A stretch of 5,061 nt of DNA from Nitrospirales bacterium. Lineage in GTDB: Bacteria > Nitrospirota > Nitrospiria > Nitrospirales > UBA8639. The stretch spans positions 1 to 5,061 of the forward strand of contig BQIY01000228.1 of the NCBI GenBank assembly GCA_021604265.1. The letters are read 5' to 3'. Shown here piece after piece: positions 1 to 5,061 of this stretch (its first letter is position 1; the number at the start of each line of letters is the position of its first letter). A model generated the notes under the pieces. The model was not told the origin of the DNA, searched no databases, and saw nothing but the letters and a program-made list of their open reading frames with translations. The translations under genes were made by a program, and so were the position numbers.

Positions 1-591
1 AATTTCCTTAATCTCCCATGGCATTGACCCGCCATTGGTATCACAGAGAATGATACGTTCGGCGCCGGCTTCTGCCGCTTTTCTCAGGGTTTTCATCGCA
101 TAGTCTGCATCTGTTTTATAGCCATCGAAGAAATGCTCGGCATCGTAGAACACGCGACGCTGTTGGTCGCAAAGATAGGCGATTGAATCACCGATCAGTT
201 CAACATTTTTCTCCAGGGACGTCTCTAACGCCTCCGTCACATGTAACGTCCAACTTTTCCCAAATAGCGTCACCGTCTCTGTCTCAGCCGATAACAAGGC
301 CTGGAGATTCGGATCGCTTTGTACGGCATTGTCAGCTTTTCGTGTGGAACCAAATGCGACAACCGTTGCTTGGGTTAACGGCGTCGCTTTGATGACTCGA
401 AAAAACTCAATATCTTTTGGATTGGCCCCTGGCCATCCTCCCTCAATGTAATGAATGCCCAGCTCGTCAAGCTTTAATGCAATATGGACTTTATCCTCGA
501 CGGAAAAGCTGACATCTTCTGCCTGCGATCCATCACGCAAGGTCGTATCGTAGATTTCTAACATTGGCCTAACTGGGGAATGATCTGCCAT
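1..591 (-). CDS. cimA: Citramalate synthase, N-terminal part (3' end beyond the left edge)
   Basis: The first 197 codons of a homocitrate/isopropylmalate/citramalate synthase-family enzyme; the family is usually about 530 residues, so over 60% is missing at the left edge. The TIM-barrel signature DTTLRDG lies at residues 15-21, with the catalytic Arg19 and metal-binding Asp20. [13 protein letters not shown] at 48-60, FGSTRKA at 80-86, [13 protein letters not shown] at 110-122, [11 protein letters not shown] at 149-159 and LCDTNGG at 182-188 are characteristic of the Geobacter-type citramalate synthase rather than LeuA. Known role: it condenses pyruvate with acetyl-CoA to (R)-citramalate, opening a threonine-independent route to 2-oxobutanoate and isoleucine. 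It follows lysC by 35 bp with no terminator, so it is probably co-transcribed. The start is uncertain: ATG at 591 is chosen. An in-frame TTG at 597 has a GAG-like Shine-Dalgarno in better position, ATG at 564 is also possible, and an in-frame TAG at 607-609 limits extension. Isopropylmalate synthase is the main alternative, but the GGWPG and FGKSW motifs argue against it. Confidence 0.93.
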   Translation of the reverse strand, partial: MADHSPVRPMLEIYDTTLRDGSQAEDVSFSVEDKVHIALKLDELGIHYIEGGWPGANPKDIEFFRVIKATPLTQATVVAFGSTRKADNAVQSDPNLQALLSAETETVTLFGKSWTLHVTEALETSLEKNVELIGDSIAYLCDQQRRVFYDAEHFFDGYKTDADYAMKTLRKAAEAGAERIILCDTNGGSMPWEIKEI

Positions 592-626
592 GTTCAACGC
601 GTTTCTCTACTCTTCCATGAACGTCA

Positions 627-1121
627 TTATTGAGGAGTGGTTGGGTCTTTATCCAATTCAAACTCGTTATGCAATGACCGTAACGATAATTCTAAATATT
701 TTTCTTCCACGACGCAGGACACCTTAATTTCAGAAGTACTAATCATCATAATATTGATGCCTTCACGGGACAGTGCCTGAAACATCCGAGCCGCAATGCC
801 TGAATGCGACCGCATACCTACTCCGACAAGTGAAACCTTGGCAATATCCTCATTGACTTCCACCTCACGTGCATTGATCATCGCCGCCACCTTTTTCACA
901 ATGGTCAGTGCTTGAGTGAGTTCTGCTCGAGGGACCGTAAACGAAATATCGGTTAAGGCATCCTGACTGATATTTTGAATGATCATATCGACATTGAGGC
1001 CTTCTGCAGCGACAGCCCCAAACACTTGTGCGGCAATCCCAGGACTATCCGGCACACCCACAACCGTCACCTTGGCTTGATTCGAATCTCCGGCGACTCC
1101 GGAGACAAGAACTTTCTCCAT
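627..1121 (-). other. Possible internal translation product of lysC: regulatory beta subunit
   Basis: Met247 of LysC (ATG at 1119-1121) is preceded by AGGAA at 1131-1135, a Shine-Dalgarno-like sequence nine bases upstream and in the lysC frame. Starting there would give a 164-residue protein containing only the two ACT domains. In Bacillus subtilis aspartokinase II and Corynebacterium glutamicum LysC an in-frame internal start near residue 246-250 makes a beta subunit of very similar size, giving an alpha2beta2 enzyme. The match of position, length and ribosome binding site is seen in the sequence; that the product is made here is inference. Confidence 0.5.
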
Positions 1122-1859
1122 ATCAGCATGTTCCTGCGTCACAAGTGTTCCCTGCCCTTCTGTAAAACTTGATTTGACTTCAAGCGGCACGTGATGCCTC
1201 GCTGCGAACTCCACAGACCGCGCTTGTAAGACTTTTGCGCCTAAACTTGCTAATTCTAACATTTCCTCGTAGGAAAGTACGCGAAGCCTTCTGGCATTCG
1301 GCACTACATTGGGATCTGCAGTATACACACCGTCAACATCAGTATAAATCACACAACGATCGGCTTTTAAGGCTGCAGCCAGCGCTACAGCCGTCAAGTC
1401 CGAACCGCCTCTCCCAAGAGTCGTCACATCTGACGACTCATTAATGCCTTGAAAGCCTGCGACAATCGGGATAACCCCATCTGATAACGCGACTTTGACC
1501 CGGTCTGCCGCAACTCGTGAAATTCGAGCCTTTGTATGAGAATTGTTCGTCAGAATCCCGACTTGTCGACCTGTAAAGGATTGTGCAAGAATCCCCCGTT
1601 CCCGTAACGTCATCGCCATGAGCGAAATCGTGACGCGCTCTCCAGACGATAGCAACAGGTCTAACTCCCGTTCATCCGGAACTTCGCAGATTCCACGTGC
1701 TAACCGCAGAAGGCGGTCGGTTTCTCCGCTCATCGCCGAAAGCACCACAACCACCTGATGGCCGTCACGAGCTGTTCGCTCAATCAAGTCAGCCACGGCG
1801 CGGATCCGCTCCACGCTTCCAACGGAAGTCCCACCGAACTTCTGAATAAGTAATGCCAT
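627..1859 (-). CDS. lysC: Aspartate kinase, monofunctional, with two C-terminal ACT domains
   Basis: Complete 410-residue cytoplasmic enzyme that phosphorylates L-aspartate, the committed step to lysine, threonine, methionine and the threonine-derived part of isoleucine. The amino-acid kinase domain fills roughly residues 1-235: KFGGTSVG at 7-14 (ATP and aspartate site), SSGER at 71-75, GFQG at 135-138, TTLGRGGSDLTA at 146-157 and YTDVDGVYTADPN at 172-184. Two ACT domains follow, at about 263-325 (VTVVGVPDSPG) and 342-400 (VSLVGVGMRSHSG, then MMISTSEIKVS). Length and layout match the Bacillus aspartokinase II/Corynebacterium LysC type, where ACT domains bind lysine and/or threonine for feedback inhibition. 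The ATG overlaps the stop of the ApgM-like gene by one base (TGATG) and has an AGAGG seven bases upstream, so translation is probably coupled. No homoserine dehydrogenase is fused to it; hom is separate in the same cluster. An internal start may also give a beta subunit. Nothing looks broken. Confidence 0.97.
   Translation of the reverse strand: MALLIQKFGGTSVGSVERIRAVADLIERTARDGHQVVVVLSAMSGETDRLLRLARGICEVPDERELDLLLSSGERVTISLMAMTLRERGILAQSFTGRQVGILTNNSHTKARISRVAADRVKVALSDGVIPIVAGFQGINESSDVTTLGRGGSDLTAVALAAALKADRCVIYTDVDGVYTADPNVVPNARRLRVLSYEEMLELASLGAKVLQARSVEFAARHHVPLEVKSSFTEGQGTLVTQEHADMEKVLVSGVAGDSNQAKVTVVGVPDSPGIAAQVFGAVAAEGLNVDMIIQNISQDALTDISFTVPRAELTQALTIVKKVAAMINAREVEVNEDIAKVSLVGVGMRSHSGIAARMFQALSREGINIMMISTSEIKVSCVVEEKYLELSLRSLHNEFELDKDPTTPQ
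1131..1135 (-). promoter_or_regulatory. Internal ribosome binding site inside lysC
   Basis: AGGAA on the minus strand, nine bases before the ATG of LysC Met247. It lies in the linker between the kinase and ACT domains, where aspartokinase beta subunits of other bacteria begin. Five bases can occur by chance, so the site rests on its position and on the family precedent. Confidence 0.4.
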
Positions 1860-3085
1860 CAGGAGGCCTCTGCCGAGAGCATCCGCGCAAGCATCCTCGT
1901 GGCATCACGAGCAGGACCTTGTCCCGCATGGATTTCATCAAACGATGATCGTGACTCCGAAGGCCGTGACTCGAATGTAGAGAACAGAACATAAGGGGCA
2001 GAAGAGCCCGTTGACTCCTGAGCGTCTTCACCAGGGCAGCTTCCAACAACAAGCAGACGACAATCCCCTTTCCGAGGAAGTGATTGAAGAAGAGGTCCCA
2101 CAATCTGCGTATCAAACTTTTCTATCGTCTGAATCGCGGCTGTCATATCAGTTGCTCCTTCGGCATCGGGCATGGGGACATGCAAATACACAATACCTCT
2201 CGCCTCAATTTCAGCCAAACATAATTCCACATATTGACGAAAGTCATGTAAATCATCTTCCGTGTGGCTCAAAGGGTTTAGTACATCCATACCTGCACTC
2301 AGCGCAATGCCTCGGTGCACACTTGAGGGTGAAATGGTCACATTGGGGACCGGCCATCGGTCTTTCCACGGCGGCAATGCAATCGTTTTTCCCGGCCCCC
2401 ACAACCACAGGCAATTCGCCGGATTCCTGTTCGCTTCCTCCCGCTCTTGATTGACGGGGTGATGCCGAAGAAACATGCGGGAAGCTTCCATGAGTTCTGT
2501 CAGCACATCAGCGTCTTTACCAGATGGAAGGAATGGTTCAATCGTTCGCCCTCGTGCCGCCCGTGGATCGTAACAACGACAGCGGCTTGAACCTCCAATC
2601 CACACCATCATATGGCGATGGCGTTCGCCAGTATAGAACTGAATCGCTTCGGACCCAAGTTGTTCATTGGCAAGAGCTATTAATTCTCTCGCATCTTCTG
2701 TGTCGAGCCCCCCGGCTGCGTCATCATCCAACCTGAGAGACGGTCCTAACTTTTTGTCATCCCCCCGCCCATTGAATGACCCCAACGTCACGAACTGGCA
2801 GAGAAATGCCATATCGTGCGGTTCAAGAACAATTTCCAAGCTCGCGGCTTCATACGGCCCAAGCCCGGAATAGTAGCGGCTGGGATCATAACCAAGCAGA
2901 GCCAAATGAACGACAGCACTTGAGAGCGGAAGTGCTTGGGAAGCCAGAGCCAGCGTGCCGAATTCTCCCTGGCTCGCCATCTCGTCTAAGTTTGGGGTTT
3001 TTGCAACTTGCAGAAGCGTCTGTCCATCAAGCTCCGAAAGAGCATGAGACGTGAGGCCATCACCTTGGACAATGATCGTTTTCAT
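1859..3085 (-). CDS. ApgM-like phosphoglycerate mutase/proposed homoserine kinase family protein with an altered metal site
   Basis: A 408-residue member of the archaeal-type cofactor-independent phosphoglycerate mutase family (ApgM, alkaline-phosphatase superfamily). Seen: GDG at 8-10, KTPNLD at 29-34, the serine-nucleophile region with Ser56 followed by LLGYDP, GERHRHMMVW at 153-162, HPVN at 209-212, NPANCLWLWG at 221-230, and HVPMPD at 302-307. The expected metal ligands are only partly kept. Asp9, Ser56 and Asp307 remain. The His of the usual DEAGH is Ala311, the Asp-His of DHPTP is Ser349-Cys350, and the His of RTHT is about Thr359. The usual SDVAN around the serine reads SAVVH. Ordinary mutase activity is therefore doubtful. 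A branch of this family has been proposed as homoserine kinase because it occurs in threonine operons lacking thrB; the place between thrC and lysC fits that role, but activity is unproven and a pseudoenzyme is possible. The chosen start is ATG at 3085, which gives the family's usual MK-hydrophobic-GDG opening. TTG at 3091, with AGAAG seven bases upstream, is an alternative and follows an in-frame TGA. The stop overlaps the lysC start. Confidence 0.85.
   Translation of the reverse strand: MKTIIVQGDGLTSHALSELDGQTLLQVAKTPNLDEMASQGEFGTLALASQALPLSSAVVHLALLGYDPSRYYSGLGPYEAASLEIVLEPHDMAFLCQFVTLGSFNGRGDDKKLGPSLRLDDDAAGGLDTEDARELIALANEQLGSEAIQFYTGERHRHMMVWIGGSSRCRCYDPRAARGRTIEPFLPSGKDADVLTELMEASRMFLRHHPVNQEREEANRNPANCLWLWGPGKTIALPPWKDRWPVPNVTISPSSVHRGIALSAGMDVLNPLSHTEDDLHDFRQYVELCLAEIEARGIVYLHVPMPDAEGATDMTAAIQTIEKFDTQIVGPLLQSLPRKGDCRLLVVGSCPGEDAQESTGSSAPYVLFSTFESRPSESRSSFDEIHAGQGPARDATRMLARMLSAEAS
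1867..1871 (-). promoter_or_regulatory. Ribosome binding site of lysC
   Basis: AGAGG on the minus strand, seven bases upstream of the lysC ATG and inside the last codons of the ApgM-like gene. Together with the TGATG stop/start overlap it fixes the lysC start and points to translational coupling. Confidence 0.6.
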
Positions 3086-3158
3086 TGTCAATCACAGGCT
3101 TCTAATCAAGAATGGAATGATATTGACTCACAAGAACTCCTGCCTCATACCAGCATCT
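3086..3158 (-). other. thrC to apgM-like spacer (73 bp)
   Basis: The longest non-coding gap in the window. It has no stem with a T-run that would make a terminator and no convincing -35/-10 pair. It holds a good Shine-Dalgarno (AGGAG, 3137-3141) that serves neither neighbour. Five bases downstream a GTG at 3131 opens a nine-codon reading frame ending in TAG at 3102-3104. A six-base inverted repeat (3087-3092 with 3122-3127) brackets the region just before the ApgM-like start and could form a weak hairpin. I regard it as an intra-operon spacer. Confidence 0.6.
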
Positions 3159-4217
3159 TCACAAAGACAATACCGCAGCAACTTCTTCACGAGTCGCTCG
3201 AACCGTTAATGGTTGCGCCGAAATATTCATCGCGGCATCAGGGTCTTTCAAACCATGCCCCGTCAATGTACACACAACCGTCATGCCATCGAGCAACCGA
3301 TTCGCCGCTTGCAACTTCATAATGCCCGCAACCGATGCCGCGGAAGCCGGCTCACAAAAAATTCCTTCCTCTCGCGCCACCATTTGATAGGCTTCAAGTA
3401 TTTCGTCATCAGTCACCATGTTGATCAGGCCCTCTGACTCTTGAACGGCATTCAACGCGAATTGCCAACTTGCCGGATTCCCGATCCTGATGGCCGAGGC
3501 CACGGTCGTTGGATGTTCAATCACATGTCCGTGCACAATCGGAGCCGCACCTTCGGCTTGAAAACCCATCATCTTCGGCACACTTCTGACCTGACCGGCC
3601 GCATAATATTCCTGATACCCCTTCCAGTACGCCGTAATATTTCCGGCATTTCCGACAGGAAGCACATGAACCGTTGGAGCCTTTCCCAATTGATCACAGA
3701 CTTCCATGGCCGCCGTTTTTTGACCTTCTAATCGAAAGGGATTAATGGAATTCACCAGCTCAAACTCGTCATCCCGGCACAACTCTTTCACAATGTTCAG
3801 CGCTTGATCAAAATTCCCCTCGATTTGAATCACCTTCGCCCCATGCATGATGGCTTGCGTCAGCTTCCCGAGTGCGATATTTCCCGCAGGAATTAACACA
3901 TACACGGGAATACCCGCCTTCGCACCATAGGCGGCAGCGGCAGCGGACGTATTGCCCGTTGAGGCACACATCACGGCTCGTGCTTTTTTTTCAAGTGTTT
4001 TGGAAACAGCCAACGTCATCCCCCGGTCCTTAAACGAACCGGTGGGATTGGCGCCTTCAATTTTCAGGTACAGCTCAACCCCTGGACAAATACGTTGAGC
4101 CAGACGTTTCGCCTGAACCAACGGGGTATTGCCTTCTTGTAAGGAGACAATGGGGGTCGAGTCGCTCACCGGAAGAAACTTCCGATACTCTTCAATCACT
4201 CCGCGCCAGGGAATCAT
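3159..4217 (-). CDS. thrC: Threonine synthase (PLP-dependent)
   Basis: Complete 352-residue fold-type II PLP enzyme that converts O-phospho-L-homoserine to L-threonine plus phosphate in the cytoplasm. The PLP lysine is Lys63 in NPTGSFKDRG (58-66). STGNTSAAAAAYG at 86-98 and the phosphate-cradling PVGNAGN at 187-193 follow. EGIFCEPASAAS is at 284-295 and CTLTGHGLKDPD, near the cofactor ring, at 316-327. Length equals the short threonine synthases of Bacillus and Thermus (about 350). The frame is open upstream to an ATG at 4295, but that would overlap hom by 50 bases with a Cys/Arg-rich tail unlike the family; the ATG at 4217 gives the expected MIPWRGVIEEY opening. Only a weak GGTGA lies in front of it, so translation may depend on coupling from hom, 28 bp upstream. 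Its substrate requires a homoserine kinase, and the next gene is the candidate. Threonine dehydratase and cysteine synthase relatives are less likely given the motifs. Confidence 0.96.
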   Translation of the reverse strand: MIPWRGVIEEYRKFLPVSDSTPIVSLQEGNTPLVQAKRLAQRICPGVELYLKIEGANPTGSFKDRGMTLAVSKTLEKKARAVMCASTGNTSAAAAAYGAKAGIPVYVLIPAGNIALGKLTQAIMHGAKVIQIEGNFDQALNIVKELCRDDEFELVNSINPFRLEGQKTAAMEVCDQLGKAPTVHVLPVGNAGNITAYWKGYQEYYAAGQVRSVPKMMGFQAEGAAPIVHGHVIEHPTTVASAIRIGNPASWQFALNAVQESEGLINMVTDDEILEAYQMVAREEGIFCEPASAASVAGIMKLQAANRLLDGMTVVCTLTGHGLKDPDAAMNISAQPLTVRATREEVAAVLSL

Positions 4218-4249
4218 ACATTCACCATGATTTCGCCAATCACCATCAT
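4214..4249 (-). other. Eleven-codon mini-ORF bridging the hom stop and thrC start
   Basis: An ATG at 4247-4249 overlaps the hom TGA as ATGA. The frame runs 11 codons (MMVIGEIMVNV) in a register used by neither gene and ends in a TGA that overlaps the thrC ATG, again as ATGA. GAGGG at 4259-4263 lies nine bases upstream of its start, inside the end of hom. The arrangement is visible in the sequence. A role as a termination-reinitiation bridge that carries ribosomes from hom to thrC is inference, and chance is a serious alternative at this length. Confidence 0.3.
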
Positions 4250-5061
4250 GATTCTGCACCCTCAATCCGCAGCAGCATCGGCGATTCAGAGACAAATGGC
4301 ATTCGCGTAATGGCTTGAATCGCCGCGTGAACCGACCGCTCTGAAGAACGATGGGTCATAATGACTAAAGGAACGGTTTGCCCCTGTTGCCGCCCTTTCT
4401 GCAATACCGAAGAAATACTAATATTCTGTGTTCCCAGAGTGCTCGCGATTTGAGAAAGCACGCCAGGTTCATCCACAACCATGAACCGTAAATAGTACAT
4501 ACTGGAAATCTCTTCGATGGGTCGAAGCCGAATAGGAGCACGGTGCTCCCACTGATAGGAAGCAACGGGCACACGGCCGGCAATGTTCTTAATTCGGTTC
4601 CTTGCAATATCCACGATATCACTGACTACGGCACTTGCCGTCGCCATAGATCCGGCGCCTTGTCCATACAACACGACATCTCCAACGGCATCACCAACAA
4701 CATGAATCGCGTTATACACCCCTCCAACCTGGGCCATCGGCGAGGTTGAAGGGACAAGCGTTGGGTGAACTCTCGCTTCAACTTCATGATCGAGGTACTT
4801 CGCAATGCTTAACAACTTAATCGTATAGCCAAACTCACGAGCAAACTCAAGATCAAGCGTCGAAAGGCGTGAAATCCCTTCCGTATGAATGTCCTTGATA
4901 TTGACGGTTGTGCCAAATGCCAAATTGACCAGAAGGGCCAGTTTGTGCGCAGCATCAACTCCCTCCACATCAAATGTCGGATCAGCCTCGGCATAGCCTT
5001 CGTCTCTGGCCTGCTGAAGTACATCCTCGAAACTTTTGCCGTCTTCCGTCATTTTCGTCAA
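4246..5061 (-). CDS. hom: Homoserine dehydrogenase, C-terminal part with ACT domain (5' end beyond the right edge)
   Basis: The last 271 codons of an NAD(P)-dependent homoserine dehydrogenase, which reduces aspartate 4-semialdehyde to homoserine at the threonine/methionine branch. The full-length family is about 430 residues, so the N-terminal Rossmann domain (about 160 residues) is missing. Numbered from the edge, the catalytic motif GYAEADPTFDVEGVDAAHK is at 22-40. By alignment to the yeast enzyme, Glu25, Asp36 and Lys40 correspond to Glu208, Asp219 and Lys223. LYGQGAGSMATASAVVSDI at 131-149 is the family's conserved C-terminal catalytic-domain segment. An ACT domain fills about 188-266 (YYLRFMVVDEPGVLSQIAS onward), suggesting feedback inhibition, usually by threonine. 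The edge codon TTG is an internal Leu of the conserved ILTKM context, not a start. It leads into thrC after 28 bp, in a threonine operon. Confidence 0.96.
   Translation of the reverse strand: MTKMTEDGKSFEDVLQQARDEGYAEADPTFDVEGVDAAHKLALLVNLAFGTTVNIKDIHTEGISRLSTLDLEFAREFGYTIKLLSIAKYLDHEVEARVHPTLVPSTSPMAQVGGVYNAIHVVGDAVGDVVLYGQGAGSMATASAVVSDIVDIARNRIKNIAGRVPVASYQWEHRAPIRLRPIEEISSMYYLRFMVVDEPGVLSQIASTLGTQNISISSVLQKGRQQGQTVPLVIMTHRSSERSVHAAIQAITRMPFVSESPMLLRIEGAES

Noticed and set aside
1..591. LeuA (2-isopropylmalate synthase) as the identity of the left-edge gene
   Set aside because: The [26 protein letters not shown] and AEHFFDGYK motifs belong to the citramalate synthase branch rather than LeuA.
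1789..2115. A 108-codon minus-strand frame across the ApgM-like/lysC junction
   Set aside because: It is an out-of-frame shadow of two genes with strong family matches, and its composition is Arg/Leu/Cys-rich in the way of random frames.
2011..2454. A 147-codon plus-strand open frame inside the ApgM-like gene
   Set aside because: It is antisense to a clearly conserved protein, shows no recognisable domain and has no ribosome binding site. The same holds for all other plus-strand open frames in the window.
3087..3127. Six-base inverted repeat (GTCAAT/ATTGAC) before the ApgM-like gene as an operator or terminator
   Set aside because: The arms are short with a 29-base loop, there is no T-run, and it cannot be tied to any known regulator family; only mentioned as part of the spacer.
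3984..3991. Run of eight A (coding strand) in thrC, a possible slippage or phase-variation tract
   Set aside because: It encodes Glu-Lys-Lys in a tolerant surface-like segment. Codon boundaries do not match the classical A-AAA-AAG shift site and a shift would only truncate the enzyme.
4218..4295. Upstream extension of thrC to the ATG at 4295
   Set aside because: The extra 26 residues read through the end of hom in another frame and have no family counterpart. The ATG at 4217 gives the standard length and N-terminus.
5059..5061. TTG at the right edge as the start of hom
   Set aside because: It is an internal leucine codon in the conserved ILTKM segment. The NAD-binding domain must lie upstream, so the gene is cut by the window, not truncated in the genome.

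Overview
The window is a compact block of amino-acid biosynthesis genes, all on the minus strand and all apparently in one transcription unit. In the direction of transcription (right to left) they are: the 3' part of hom (homoserine dehydrogenase, open at the right edge), thrC (threonine synthase), an ApgM-like member of the alkaline-phosphatase/phosphoglycerate-mutase superfamily, lysC (aspartate kinase with two ACT domains), and the 5' part of cimA (citramalate synthase, open at the left edge). cimA is intact over its first 197 codons. Gaps are 28 bp (hom-thrC), 73 bp (thrC-apgM), a 1-base overlap (apgM-lysC) and 35 bp (lysC-cimA). I see no RNA gene, mobile element, CRISPR array, riboswitch, internal promoter or terminator, and no gene-free stretch over 100 bp.

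Together the genes cover the aspartate-to-threonine route plus an isoleucine branch. LysC makes aspartyl phosphate. Hom reduces aspartate semialdehyde to homoserine. A homoserine kinase is then needed before ThrC can make threonine. No classical GHMP-type thrB is present, and the ApgM-like gene lies between thrC and lysC, where such a kinase would fit. CimA opens the threonine-independent (pyruvate plus acetyl-CoA) route to 2-oxobutanoate and isoleucine. The first gene and promoter of the unit lie beyond the right edge.

The organism is a Gram-negative-like bacterium of medium GC (about half, by eye). The combination of hom, thrC, apgM-type gene, lysC and a Geobacter-type cimA recalls Nitrospirota (Nitrospira and relatives) and some Desulfobacterota. 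I favour Nitrospirota, but this is inference from memory of gene order and protein style.

The most interesting point is the ApgM-like protein. Its fold-defining motifs and candidate catalytic serine are recognisable, but four of the seven metal-ligand positions expected from this family are replaced, with the flanking sequence still in register. It may be a repurposed enzyme (possibly the missing homoserine kinase) or a pseudoenzyme, rather than a working phosphoglycerate mutase. Secondary points are a well-placed internal start in lysC that would give a separate regulatory beta subunit, and an 11-codon mini-ORF that joins the hom stop to the thrC start through two ATGA overlaps.
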